From NCBI RefSeq assembly GCF_005870035.1, contig NZ_SWJG01000007.1, positions 62,001-126,000 on the forward strand: a stretch of DNA of 64,000 nucleotides, read 5' to 3'. The position numbers were made by a program, and so were the translations under genes. The first letter of the stretch is position 1. Each line of letters starts with the position of its first letter. Below the pieces are notes generated by a model. The model ran no database searches. It saw nothing but the letters and a program-made list of their open reading frames with translations, and was not told the origin of the DNA. Below, piece after piece: positions 36,917-46,202 of the stretch. This DNA is from Spirosoma lacussanchae (lineage in GTDB: Bacteria; Bacteroidota; Bacteroidia; Cytophagales; Spirosomataceae).

Positions 36917-36947
36917 AAAAAGGCCCGCTACCAGAGCGGGCCTTTTT
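36917..36947 (+). terminator. Terminator after the M16 peptidase gene
   Basis: 13-bp perfect stem (36917-36929 with 36935-36947), five-base loop ACCAG, closing T-run. Confidence 0.85.
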
Positions 36948-37206
36948 AATTCCGGGTGTAGCGGTTGCCTGGGGAGGTCCTGTTTGGTGGATAGGGGCAG
37001 CCTTACCTGCCGGTGATACCCGTCTATCTTCTTCCGGGCCGTAATTACCCGCGCCGGCCGGCTGCGATGCTGGTGGATGTTTTTCTGACAGTTTCGGTTC
37101 TGACGGGCAGGCTATGCGCCTTATAGTAAAATAGTTAGCCGCGGCTTGTGGTCATTACTCGGGTTTGTTTGTAAACTGCAAACTTTACCGGGTTATCTCT
37201 GCACCA
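36948..37206. other. Non-coding spacer before the nitrilase-like gene
   Basis: No reading frame with credible coding signal and no clear promoter match. The last 50 bases are AT-richer and likely contain the promoter of the gene at 37207. Confidence 0.5.
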
Positions 37207-38760
37207 ATGAAAACGAATGTACGCGTCGATCAACCACCATTTCTTGAAAAAATAGCTGAATTATTACTGGAGCGAATGCAGTTGGACGCGGGTCAGCCAC
37301 CGCTCGATTTTCAGCGAAAACACCGGTGGCAGTCCAGGATAAAGCAGCTCTACTACGGGGCTGAGCCAGAACCTGATCCCTCAACAACCCGCCAGGATAG
37401 TATCGCCCTGTACGCGCTTGTCCATCGTCTGGTAGCGGTATGGGACCAGCTCGGCGTTCCTGCCGCCGGACCACAGCGACTGGAGGCTCTGGATGCGTTT
37501 TTCGACGTCCTGGAAAGCGAACTGCTTGCCATGGAAAAACGCAACGCCGGTAAGCGTATGCTGGTCAGAACGCGTAGTGGAACCCTGATGATTGGGGTCA
37601 GACCCCTCTTGGGAGACGTACCGGCGGCTGACGAACGAATCCCGCTGGATGCCGAGCGGCTCTACCGCCGGGTGCATCTGATTACCAGTGGAGTTATTGA
37701 TCTCGAACGGGATATTATTGATGGGGCGATACATCCGCCCAGTATGCAGAAGCTGAACGGCACAGCACCCGTTATCGGGCTGGCGGCTTTGTCAGGAGCC
37801 GCCCGGACTTATTTTAAAGCCACCAAACAATTGGGGAACGTAGGTATCGATACGCCCCAGATTGGCTTCCGATCGGTAGACGTAAGGCCGTCTGATACCT
37901 ATACGGACGAGCTTCGTACCTGCATCGACTGGGCCATCAACACCGGTGTGCATATCCTTTGTTTGCCCGAGTTGTCGGTTTGTCTGAATGGACGGCAGGT
38001 GCTGAAAGATTATCTGCTGGAACGGGGGCAGACTGAAGGGCTGGCCAGTTTATCGGTTATTATAGCGGGCAGCTTCCATATCGACAACGAGACCGACGGA
38101 TCAGGGACGGATCAGGAGTCGGTTGCCTATAACGAAGCCGCTGTCTGGCTTGTCGACCACTTCGGGCAGATTACGGAGTTTACCTACCGCAAACACGAAC
38201 AGTTTAGTACGCCGGTCGATGCAAAAGCCCCGCCCATGCCCGGTCATGAAGCCATACGGGCCTACGCCAGCGAGCATGATCTGCTCAACCAGGCGGTCTA
38301 TTACATCCGGGAGGATATCGCGAAGGATAACGGGCTGTTGCTACTCAACCTCCCCATTGGTTTGGTCGGCGTTTTGATCTGCAAGGATTTTCTGACGCCC
38401 GGCTTCTATGCCAGATACAACGCTGTTGAGCCTGATTATCTGTTCATTGTGTCGATGAACAATAAGGGCGGTGAGTTTTTGCAGGAGTGGCGCAGAGGGG
38501 CAAAACGCTTCTCGCTCTCAGCCGGGTTTTACGTGAATGCCACGCAGGTAGTGGCTGAAACCGACAACCAGACCGAAGTGATATTCTGGGGCTTGCCCAA
38601 CGACCGCGAAAACCTGAAGAAACGGAAAAGCCAAGTATACTTCCGGCAGCTCGATCAAACCGATAATCACCGGCAGGTGCTGCCGCCTTCCGGTTTGGTG
38701 CCTGTGCAGCTCGATCTGAAGCCATTTTACTACAATACAGCCCCTTTCAACCTGATTTGA
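37207..38760 (+). CDS. Nitrilase-superfamily domain protein with long unknown N-terminal region
   Basis: 517 residues from the ATG at 37207. The C-terminal half (about 220-490) is a carbon-nitrogen hydrolase fold with a plausible triad: E255 (LCLPELSV), K329 (TYRKHEQF) and C392 (VLICKDFL). The cysteine context CKD replaces the usual CxE/CYD. The N-terminal ~220 residues are alpha-helical, charged and not recognised. There is no signal peptide. Nitrilase-like domains cleave or form amide bonds; some occur in bacterial defence proteins fused to reverse transcriptases, but no such domain is visible here. The wHTH-ACT gene follows after 124 bp. Confidence 0.78.
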   Translation: MKTNVRVDQPPFLEKIAELLLERMQLDAGQPPLDFQRKHRWQSRIKQLYYGAEPEPDPSTTRQDSIALYALVHRLVAVWDQLGVPAAGPQRLEALDAFFDVLESELLAMEKRNAGKRMLVRTRSGTLMIGVRPLLGDVPAADERIPLDAERLYRRVHLITSGVIDLERDIIDGAIHPPSMQKLNGTAPVIGLAALSGAARTYFKATKQLGNVGIDTPQIGFRSVDVRPSDTYTDELRTCIDWAINTGVHILCLPELSVCLNGRQVLKDYLLERGQTEGLASLSVIIAGSFHIDNETDGSGTDQESVAYNEAAVWLVDHFGQITEFTYRKHEQFSTPVDAKAPPMPGHEAIRAYASEHDLLNQAVYYIREDIAKDNGLLLLNLPIGLVGVLICKDFLTPGFYARYNAVEPDYLFIVSMNNKGGEFLQEWRRGAKRFSLSAGFYVNATQVVAETDNQTEVIFWGLPNDRENLKKRKSQVYFRQLDQTDNHRQVLPPSGLVPVQLDLKPFYYNTAPFNLI

Positions 38761-38819
38761 GTAGTGACCGTTCGATAACTTAAACCTTATTATCAAACGA
38801 AGATCAAATGAAAATGAAC

Positions 38820-38846
38820 TTTGGCAAAACATTTGCCCTACTTTTG
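38820..38846 (+). promoter_or_regulatory. Promoter with internal palindrome for the wHTH-ACT gene
   Basis: Perfect -7 box TACTTTTG at 38839-38846 and a TTTG at 38820-38823 (15 bp apart, shorter than the usual 19). Between them lies a palindrome GGCAAA-ACA-TTTGCC (38823-38837), the typical place for a repressor operator. The gene downstream encodes a winged helix, so autoregulation is plausible. Confidence 0.55.
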
Positions 38847-38884
38847 CGTGATTAATCCAGCCAGCATCTAATAGAACGAAACAT

Positions 38885-39868
38885 ATGACGCAACCGACAG
38901 CCAATGTGCTTCATGAGGCCATGTTACTGATGAAGCACACGCCGTCTGATATTGGGCGTGTTACAAACGCCCTGTTCAAAGCCGACGACCGTGATCTGAA
39001 AGCCCTGCCCAGAGAGGCTTATCAGCATTATTTCGATGAAATTGGTATTGCACTGCTGAACTGGACGGCCCGGGGGCAATCGACCCAGGTGAACCATGTT
39101 TTGCAGACGCTGTCGCAGAGCCTGTTCCGCGAACCCGACATGAAACGTCTGCCCGAAATGAGTATAAAGCAGCGGGTTGGCTTACAACTGCGGGTGCTCT
39201 GTGCCCAGATGACGCTATACCTTCAGGCCCAGACTACCGGGAGTTATAACGCCATGCTGCTCGGATCTCGTAATGAGGTGTGCCGAACGGTACTGCGCGT
39301 GCTGTACGAGTCAATAGCCTATGGCGGATTCGGCTACGTGGCCTATGATTACCAGACCGTATGGCGCGAAGTAAACCGGCTGCTGCCCGATGGGAAATCC
39401 ACAACCGATAAAAATATTCATCATCACCTGCGCGAACTGGTTAAAAAAGGACTGGCCGTAGTTGACCAATCGGGTGGCTCGGTGCGCTACCGAATCTCCG
39501 AACGAGGGCTGGTAGAGGCCCGCTTTCATTTTGAGGGAGGAGAGTCAATCCCTGCTAAGCCGCACCTGGCCGAAAAAGCGAAGCTTGTTATCCGCATCGC
39601 CGAGCAGGACTACTCGATGGCCGAGCTGGGTCGCGTAATCGAGAACCAGGGCGTAAAGATTCTCCGAAGCCAGTTTGAACAAACCGATCGTGATTCGTCA
39701 CGACTGACGGTTGAACTCAATGATCCCGATGGTAACAGAATCGCCAAAGTTCTTGAGCGGTATGGGTATCAGATCGAGTCGGTAATGGGAGAAGGGGGGG
39801 CCGGGCCGGTTGGCGTGGCCAAAGATGCTATGATACCCGAAACTACTCCGCGCTGGTTCGGACAGTAG
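38885..39868 (+). CDS. Winged-helix protein with C-terminal ACT-like domain
   Basis: 327 residues. Residues 1-130 are helical and unrecognised. Residues about 135-220 look like a winged helix (DKNIHHHLRELVKKGLAVV, then the SGGSVRYRISERGLVEA wing). Residues about 235-305 have the beta-alpha-beta-beta-alpha-beta pattern of an ACT domain (KLVIRIAEQ..MAELGRVIENQGVKI..LTVELND..IAKVLERYGY), which commonly binds amino acids or small ligands. Probably a ligand-responsive regulator. Its promoter contains a palindrome. Co-location with the nitrilase-like gene hints that this enzyme makes or removes the sensed ligand; this is inference. Confidence 0.72.
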   Translation: MTQPTANVLHEAMLLMKHTPSDIGRVTNALFKADDRDLKALPREAYQHYFDEIGIALLNWTARGQSTQVNHVLQTLSQSLFREPDMKRLPEMSIKQRVGLQLRVLCAQMTLYLQAQTTGSYNAMLLGSRNEVCRTVLRVLYESIAYGGFGYVAYDYQTVWREVNRLLPDGKSTTDKNIHHHLRELVKKGLAVVDQSGGSVRYRISERGLVEARFHFEGGESIPAKPHLAEKAKLVIRIAEQDYSMAELGRVIENQGVKILRSQFEQTDRDSSRLTVELNDPDGNRIAKVLERYGYQIESVMGEGGAGPVGVAKDAMIPETTPRWFGQ

Positions 39869-39983
39869 CGAGCGCCTGGTACTTTGGTTTGCGGGCTGGC
39901 TCAGCGAAACTATGAACTAATTCGTATAGTGGCTAGGCTGTTTCTTGATACATTTACCGTATCAATGCATAGCCCTACCTTTC

Positions 39984-42173
39984 ATGCGAACATTTCTTCT
40001 GCTCATCATTGCCGGCCTGTCGGTAGCCATTGCCCAACCCCAGACCGGCGAGGTTCATATTGCTGTAGAAACCCGAAAAACGGCCTTCGTTATCCGGGTC
40101 GATAAAGAGAAAAACCCTACTATCGTTCATCTGGGTCAGCGGCTGAGCCGGCCCGACGAGTACGCCCGGATACCGAACAACAGTAAGCGGGGCGAAGACT
40201 ATACCGGCATCTATAACTCCGCCTATACCCCCGCCGGTGGTCGTAACCTGCTCGAACCCGCCATTCAGGTGACCCACGCCGACGGCAACCCCTCGCTCGA
40301 TCTGCGGTACCTGCGCCACGAAACCAAATCAGTTGGCGACGGCATTGTGCTGACCACCGTATTCCTGAAAGATCCGCAGTACCCGTTCGAGGTGACGCTT
40401 TATTACAAAGCGTACCAGAACGAAGACGTGATTGAACAGTGGTCCAGCATCCGGCATACGGAAAAGAAAAGCGTAACGCTGCATAAATATGCGTCGGCCA
40501 ACCTGTACATACCCGCTCAGCACTATTACCTGACTCACTTCCACGGCGACTGGGCCAACGAGATGAACCCGTCCGAAGTGCCGCTGACCGAAGGCATCAA
40601 AGTACTGGATACCAAGCTGGGTGCCCGGGCCGATCTGTTTCAGCCGCCGTCGTTTCTACTGTCGATGAACCAGCCAGCGCAGGAAGAGCAGGGCGAGGTG
40701 CTGGCCGGTACGCTGGCCTGGTCGGGCAACTACCAGCTGGCGTTCGAGGTCGACCCGCTGCATAACCTGCGCCTGACGGCCGGTATCAACCCCTACGCGT
40801 CGGCCTACACGCTGGCCCCCGGGCGGGAGTTCACGACACCCGCTTTTCTCTTTACCTACTCAATCACGGGCAAAGGAACCGCCAGCCGGAACCTGCACCG
40901 ATGGGCCCGCAAACACCGTATTCCGCAGGGCGAAGGCAACCGGCTGACGCTGCTCAACAACTGGGAGGCTACCTACTTCGATTTCAACGAAGAGAAACTG
41001 ACGGCTCTCTTCAAAGACGGCAAACGGCTGGGCGTCGATCTGTTTCTGCTCGACGATGGCTGGTTTGGCAACAAATACCCCCGCAACGACGACCGCGCGG
41101 GCCTGGGCGACTGGCAGGAGAACGTTAAAAAACTGCCGCATGGGCTGGGTTATCTGGTCAAAGAAGCCGAGAACGCCGGGGTGAAATTCGGTATCTGGCT
41201 GGAGCCGGAAATGGTGAACCCCAAGAGTGAACTTTACGAAAAACATCCCGACTGGGTGCTGAAACTGCCCAACCGCCAGGAATACTACTTCCGGAACCAG
41301 CTCGTGCTGGACCTGACCAACCCGAAGGTGCAGGAGTTCGTATACGGCGTCGTTGACGAGGTAATGACGAAGAACCCAACGCTGAGCTATATCAAGTGGG
41401 ACTGCAACGCCGTCATCTACAACGCCTTCTCGGCCACCAATCCCAACCCGTCGCATCTGTATGTCGAATACGTACAGGGCTTATATAAGGTAATGGAACG
41501 GCTCCGGACCAAATACCCGAAGCTACCCATGATGCTCTGCTCGGGCGGGGGCGGCCGGGTCGACTACGGGGCGCTGAAGTACTTTACCGAGTTTTGGCCC
41601 AGCGACAACACCGATGGGCTGGAGCGGGTCTTCATCCAGTGGAATTACTCGTACTTTTTTCCCGCCATTGCCACCTGCAATCACGTAACGGACTGGGGCA
41701 AGCAGCCGATCAAGTTTCGCACCGACGTGGCCATGATGGGTAAACTGGGCTATGACATTGTGGTGAGCAAGCTGGACGCAAAGGAATTACAGTTTAGTCA
41801 GGAAGCGCTCAAAACCTACGAACGCATTAAAAACGTGATCTGGCAGGGCGATCAGTACCGGCTCGCGTCGCCCTACGCGGGCGATGTGGCCTCGCTGGTG
41901 TACGTAGCCGAAGCCCGCGACCGGGCGGTCTGGTTCTCCTACCTGACCAAAGACCGGTACAAAGCAGGCAGCGTGGCTCCGATCCGGCTCCAGGGCCTCG
42001 ACCCGGCCCGGAACTATACGGTTCAGGAGCTGAACGTCTACCCGGGCACCCGGTCGGCCATCAACGACAAGCCCGCGGTCTACTCGGGCAACTACCTGAT
42101 GACGGTTGGGTTCAACCCGAATGTCGATAGCCGCCGAACCAGCGTCGTGCTGGAGCTGGCCGAAGCCCGCTAG
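39984..42173 (+). CDS. GH36 family alpha-galactosidase
   Basis: 729 residues from the ATG at 39984, preferred because it opens a signal peptide (MRTFLLLIIAGLSVAIAQ). An N-terminal beta-sandwich precedes the TIM barrel with DDGWF, the nucleophile D473 in KWDCN and the acid/base D541 in SDNTDGLER; a C-terminal beta domain follows. Removes terminal alpha-galactose from oligosaccharides such as raffinose or galactomannan, probably in the periplasm. The alditol-oxidase-like gene begins 29 bp later, so both are likely co-transcribed. Confidence 0.94.
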   Translation: MRTFLLLIIAGLSVAIAQPQTGEVHIAVETRKTAFVIRVDKEKNPTIVHLGQRLSRPDEYARIPNNSKRGEDYTGIYNSAYTPAGGRNLLEPAIQVTHADGNPSLDLRYLRHETKSVGDGIVLTTVFLKDPQYPFEVTLYYKAYQNEDVIEQWSSIRHTEKKSVTLHKYASANLYIPAQHYYLTHFHGDWANEMNPSEVPLTEGIKVLDTKLGARADLFQPPSFLLSMNQPAQEEQGEVLAGTLAWSGNYQLAFEVDPLHNLRLTAGINPYASAYTLAPGREFTTPAFLFTYSITGKGTASRNLHRWARKHRIPQGEGNRLTLLNNWEATYFDFNEEKLTALFKDGKRLGVDLFLLDDGWFGNKYPRNDDRAGLGDWQENVKKLPHGLGYLVKEAENAGVKFGIWLEPEMVNPKSELYEKHPDWVLKLPNRQEYYFRNQLVLDLTNPKVQEFVYGVVDEVMTKNPTLSYIKWDCNAVIYNAFSATNPNPSHLYVEYVQGLYKVMERLRTKYPKLPMMLCSGGGGRVDYGALKYFTEFWPSDNTDGLERVFIQWNYSYFFPAIATCNHVTDWGKQPIKFRTDVAMMGKLGYDIVVSKLDAKELQFSQEALKTYERIKNVIWQGDQYRLASPYAGDVASLVYVAEARDRAVWFSYLTKDRYKAGSVAPIRLQGLDPARNYTVQELNVYPGTRSAINDKPAVYSGNYLMTVGFNPNVDSRRTSVVLELAEAR

Positions 42174-42202
42174 CGTAACCTTATTCCCCAACCCCTTACC
42201 CG

Positions 42203-43540
42203 ATGAAAAAGCGAACGTTTCTTAAACTATCATCTGCGCTGCTGGCCACACCAACGCTATCGCCACTTATGCAGTTTACTACCAGGAACAAACTGAAAAA
42301 CTGGGCCGGCAACCTGGAGTACAGTACGGATCGGCTGTACCCGGCCCAATCGGTCGCGCAGGTGCAGGAGCTGGTCCGGAAACACCCGCAGCTGAAAGTG
42401 CTGGGGTCGCGCCATTGCTTCAACAACATTGCCGACAGCACGCACAATCTAGTGTCGCTGGAGCCCATGAGCGAGGTCGTATCGCTCGATGCCAACGCGC
42501 GTACAGTAACCGTCGATGCGGCCATGCGCTACGGCCAGCTGGCGCCCTACCTGGATCGGCAGGGGTTTGCGCTGCATAACCTGGCGTCGCTGCCGCATAT
42601 TTCCATCGCGGGCGCTACCGCCACGGCTACCCACGGGTCGGGCGTAAAAAACGGCAACCTCTCCACGGCGGTGGCCGGGCTGGAGTTTGTAACGGCTGCG
42701 GGTGAGGTGCGAAGCCTGTCGCGCCAGACAGACGGTGATGCCTTCCGGGCGGCCGTTGTTCACCTGGGCGGCCTCGGCGTGGTTACGAAGGTTACACTCG
42801 ATATACAGCCGACCTTTCAGATGCGGCAGTATGTATTCGAGAACCTGCCCCTGGCGCAGATGGCCGACCATTTCGATACCATCATGTCGAGTGGCTACAG
42901 CGTTAGCCTCTTTACCGACTGGCAGAAGAAGCGGCTCAACGAGGTCTGGGTCAAGCAGCGAACCGACGACAAAACCCCCGACACTAATTTCTTCAGCGCT
43001 ACGCTGGCTACGAAGAACCTGCACCCCATTGCCGAAATTTCGGCCGAGAACTGTACGGAGCAGCTGGGCGTAGTGGGGCCGTGGTACGAACGGATGCCGC
43101 ACTTTCGGATGGGGTTCACGCCCAGCAGCGGCAAAGAGTTACAGTCGGAGTATTTCGTGCCCCGGCGTCAGGCCGTTGATGCCATTCTGGCGGTAGAACG
43201 GCTGCGCGATTCTATTAGTCCGCACCTGCTCATTTCGGAGTTACGCACCATCGACGCCGATGATTTATGGATGAGTCCGTGTTACAAACAGCCCTCGGTA
43301 GCCATTCATTTTACCTGGAAGCAGGATTGGCCATCGGTTCGGAAGGTGCTGCCGATGATCGAGAATGAGCTCGCTCCGTTCGGTGTCCGGCCGCACTGGG
43401 GTAAGCTGTTCTCCATAGCCCCTGCCACGCTGGCGTCGCGCTACGAAAAAATGGCCGACTTTCGGCAGATGCTGCAGCAGTACGACCCACAGGGTAAGTT
43501 CCGCAATGCGTTCCTGACCCAGAACATCTACGGCGCATAA
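42203..43540 (+). CDS. FAD-dependent alditol/xylitol oxidase-like protein
   Basis: 445 residues, VAO/PCMH flavoprotein fold. GSRHCFNNIADS contains H71 at the position that binds FAD covalently in alditol oxidase. SIAGATATATHGSG is the second FAD loop, and the C-terminal PHWGKLF is typical of the alditol oxidase/aldonolactone oxidase group. The basic-hydrophobic N-terminus (MKKRTFLKLSSALLATP) suggests export, Tat-like but with a KR pair. Oxidises a polyol or sugar lactone, producing hydrogen peroxide if it uses oxygen. Downstream of the alpha-galactosidase. Confidence 0.9.
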   Translation: MKKRTFLKLSSALLATPTLSPLMQFTTRNKLKNWAGNLEYSTDRLYPAQSVAQVQELVRKHPQLKVLGSRHCFNNIADSTHNLVSLEPMSEVVSLDANARTVTVDAAMRYGQLAPYLDRQGFALHNLASLPHISIAGATATATHGSGVKNGNLSTAVAGLEFVTAAGEVRSLSRQTDGDAFRAAVVHLGGLGVVTKVTLDIQPTFQMRQYVFENLPLAQMADHFDTIMSSGYSVSLFTDWQKKRLNEVWVKQRTDDKTPDTNFFSATLATKNLHPIAEISAENCTEQLGVVGPWYERMPHFRMGFTPSSGKELQSEYFVPRRQAVDAILAVERLRDSISPHLLISELRTIDADDLWMSPCYKQPSVAIHFTWKQDWPSVRKVLPMIENELAPFGVRPHWGKLFSIAPATLASRYEKMADFRQMLQQYDPQGKFRNAFLTQNIYGA

Positions 43541-43658
43541 CGGTATTGACGGGGTGGGCCGGACGGGGTTGTCGCCGGGGTTTGTCTGGAAAAATCCCTA
43601 CATTTCCCGGAAACTCCGACCTGCGCGGGGTTATATTCAGACATCAACGCTTGTAGCT

Positions 43659-44456
43659 GTGCCTGCTGATCAACCTGAACTCCGGACCGTCGACGTGGTC
43701 CGTTACGTGACGCCTTTGCGCGAGGGCGGCTCGCTGCCCGCCATTGTCGAGGCCGACGACGACTTCCTGTACGTACTGAAATTTCGTGGGGCGGGGCAGG
43801 GGGCCAAAGCCCTCATTGCCGAACTGATTGCCGGTGAACTGGCGCGGCTGCTTGGTCTGCGTATCCCGGAAATCGTGTTGGCCACGCTCGACGAAGCTTT
43901 CGGGCGAACCGAACCCGACGAAGAAATACAGGACCTGCTCCGGGCCAGCGAAGGCCTCAATCTGGGGCTGCATTACCTCTCCGGAGCCATCACCTTCGAC
44001 CCGCTCGTCACCACCGTCGATGCGCGGCTGGCCTCGCAGATCGTCTGGCTCGACTGCTTCATCACCAACGTTGACCGCACGGTTCGGAATACCAACATGC
44101 TCATCTGGCACAAGGAACTCTGGCTGATCGATCATGGTGCGTCGCTGTATTTCCACCATAGCGGCCAGCCCTGGGACGAGCAGGCCCGCCGGCCGTTTGC
44201 GCCCATCAAAGACCACGTGCTGCTGCCCCGCGCCACCGAGCTGGAGGCCGTTGATGCCGACTTTCGCCAGTTGCTGACACCCGACCGCATCCGGGCCATC
44301 GTAGCCCTTGTTCCCGACGCCTGGCTTACGGACGAGTCATCGACCGAGTCGGCCGACGAACGGCGGGCGGTGTACGCCAACTTTCTGGAAACCCGGCTGA
44401 CCTATTCTCAAACCGTTGTCAACGCTGCGAATGATGCCAGAAAAGCACTTGTTTGA
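43659..44456 (+). CDS. HipA-like kinase family protein
   Basis: 265 residues from the GTG at 43659, because relatives begin shortly before ELRTVDVVRYVTPLREGGSLP. The frame has no ATG in this part and stays open to 43554. VLKFRGAGQG forms an ATP-binding strand-loop, TNVDRTVRNTNML is the catalytic loop (N-x-DR-x3-N) and LIDHGASLYF replaces the metal-binding DxG. This is the short HipA_2-type branch, without the N-terminal lobe of HipA toxins. Its end overlaps the DUF3037 gene by 26 bp, a pairing seen repeatedly in bacteria. Target unknown. Confidence 0.82.
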   Translation: MPADQPELRTVDVVRYVTPLREGGSLPAIVEADDDFLYVLKFRGAGQGAKALIAELIAGELARLLGLRIPEIVLATLDEAFGRTEPDEEIQDLLRASEGLNLGLHYLSGAITFDPLVTTVDARLASQIVWLDCFITNVDRTVRNTNMLIWHKELWLIDHGASLYFHHSGQPWDEQARRPFAPIKDHVLLPRATELEAVDADFRQLLTPDRIRAIVALVPDAWLTDESSTESADERRAVYANFLETRLTYSQTVVNAANDARKALV

Positions 44457-44817
44457 GTACGCCGTAATCCGGGTGGTGCCCCGCGTTGAGCGCGAAGAGT
44501 TTCTGAATGTAGGTGTTATCCTGTATTGTTCGGGCCGAGGATTCTTACAAACCATGTATACCGTACCAGAAGACCGGCTCCGCGCATTTTCGGCCGAGCT
44601 GGACCTGGCCGAGATCCAGGAGCGACTCCAGACGTTTGAGCGCATCTGTGCGGGCCGGAAAGAAGGCGGGCTCATCGGGCAGCTCCCGATAGCGGCCCGG
44701 TTCCGGTGGCTGGCAGCCGCCCGCAGTACCGTTGTGCAGACCTCGCCCGTTCACCCCGGTTTATGCGCCAATCCCGCCGATACGCTGGCGCGTCTGTTTG
44801 CCCAGCTTGTTCTGTAA
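44431..44817 (+). CDS. DUF3037 family protein
   Basis: 128 residues from the first of two adjacent ATG codons. The N-terminal EYAVIRVVPRVEREEFLNVGVIL stretch defines DUF3037. Function unknown. Translationally coupled to the HipA-like kinase gene by overlap, so the product probably works with it, for example as partner or antitoxin; this is inference from context. Confidence 0.85.
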   Translation: MMPEKHLFEYAVIRVVPRVEREEFLNVGVILYCSGRGFLQTMYTVPEDRLRAFSAELDLAEIQERLQTFERICAGRKEGGLIGQLPIAARFRWLAAARSTVVQTSPVHPGLCANPADTLARLFAQLVL

Positions 44818-44835
44818 CCTGAATTTTTACGGCCT

Positions 44836-46131
44836 ATGCGACTATTTTTCCTGCTACTCGCTGCGTTGACCGTGCTCCGATCGACCCCCGGATCGGGGCA
44901 GGCGCGAACCGATGCGTTGCTGACGCGCCTGTTTGCCACCAATCCGCAGCCGATCTTCCGGGAGGTGATCGACCATCCGGACCGGTACCGGCTTCAGATT
45001 ATTTACACCCAGATCAATCGCAACAAGGCCAACGTGCCGACCTTTACCAATTACTACTACCGGGTCGACAGTACGGCTTATTTTAACCCGGCCTCGACGG
45101 TAAAACTCCCGCTGGCGCTGCTCTCGCTGGAGAAGCTGAACGCGCTGAAGCGACCTGACCTGACCAAATTTACGGCCATGCAGTTCGACAGCGCCTATAG
45201 CGGACAAACCCGCCACTGGGTCGACCCCTCGGCCGAGAGCGGGTATCCGTCGGTGGCACATCTGATCAAAAAAGCGTTGCTGGTGAGCGAAAACGATCCC
45301 TACAGCCGTATGTACGAGTTTGTGGGGCAGCAGGCCATCAATCGATCGATGCACGCCCGGGGCTACCTCGACACGCGCATTACGCACCGGTTTGTGCGGA
45401 TGACGCCCGAGCAGAACCGCCATACCAATCCGGTTCGGTTTCTGTCTGCCGACGGCAAGACCATCTATACCCAACCGGCCGCCTACAACCCCGATCCTTT
45501 CGACGCCCGCCGGATCGATACCCTCGGGAGCGGGTACATGGTGCGCGACAGCCTGGTGCGACAGCCGTTCGATTTTACCACCCGCAACAAGCTGCCGCTC
45601 GAAACCCTCCAGCGCCTGCTTCAGTCGGTCCTGTTTCCGGCATCGGTGCCACAGTCGCAGCGGTTCAACCTGACCGAATCTGATTACCGCTTCCTGTACC
45701 AGTACCTGTCGCAGTATCCGGGTGAGACCAACTACCCCAAGTACGATCCGAAGCAGTACTATGACAGTTATGTCAAATTTTTCTTCATGGATAGTCTGCA
45801 CCACCAGATGCCGCTGGGCGTTCGGGTGTTCAACAAAGTAGGGTGGGCCTATGGCTTTCTGACCGATGCGTCGTACGTGGTCGATTTCACCAACAGGGTC
45901 GAGTTTATGCTGTCGGCAACCGTGTACGTCAACCGCGACGGCATTCTGAACGACGATAAATACGAGTACGATACCGTTGGCAATCCGTTTCTGTACCAGC
46001 TTGGCCAGACCATTTATCAGTACGAACTGAACCGCAAACGGGCGTACAAGCCCGATCTAAGCCGCTTTCGGGTCAATTACGAACGGCAGCAGGCCGATAG
46101 TCGACCGTTGGTGAAGGATGTTGACAACTAA
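44836..46131 (+). CDS. Exported serine hydrolase, class A beta-lactamase fold
   Basis: 431 residues with signal peptide (1-22). The active-site S87-T-V-K90 motif, S151-E-N (the SDN position) and a KVG element in FNKVGWAYG (the KTG position) match the penicillin-recognising enzyme fold. The chain is about 150 residues longer than a true class A beta-lactamase and lacks an evident E166 loop, so a peptidase or esterase role is more likely than antibiotic resistance. It follows DUF3037 by 18 bp and may share that transcript. Confidence 0.85.
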   Translation: MRLFFLLLAALTVLRSTPGSGQARTDALLTRLFATNPQPIFREVIDHPDRYRLQIIYTQINRNKANVPTFTNYYYRVDSTAYFNPASTVKLPLALLSLEKLNALKRPDLTKFTAMQFDSAYSGQTRHWVDPSAESGYPSVAHLIKKALLVSENDPYSRMYEFVGQQAINRSMHARGYLDTRITHRFVRMTPEQNRHTNPVRFLSADGKTIYTQPAAYNPDPFDARRIDTLGSGYMVRDSLVRQPFDFTTRNKLPLETLQRLLQSVLFPASVPQSQRFNLTESDYRFLYQYLSQYPGETNYPKYDPKQYYDSYVKFFFMDSLHHQMPLGVRVFNKVGWAYGFLTDASYVVDFTNRVEFMLSATVYVNRDGILNDDKYEYDTVGNPFLYQLGQTIYQYELNRKRAYKPDLSRFRVNYERQQADSRPLVKDVDN

Positions 46132-46155
46132 GGCATCAGGAGTCGGCAAACTGGC

Positions 46156-46163
46156 TATCTTTG
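46156..46163 (+). promoter_or_regulatory. -7 box (TATCTTTG) for the amidohydrolase gene
   Basis: Exact TAnnTTTG, 39 bp before the ATG at 46203. No TTTG at the expected -33 distance. Confidence 0.45.
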
Positions 46164-46202
46164 GTAGATCGGGCGCACCGTTCATCCGCGTCCGTTACGC
46201 CC

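Noticed and set aside
44836..46131. Antibiotic-resistance beta-lactamase
   Set aside because: The fold motifs fit, but the chain is far longer than class A enzymes and an omega-loop Glu is not evident, so resistance cannot be claimed.
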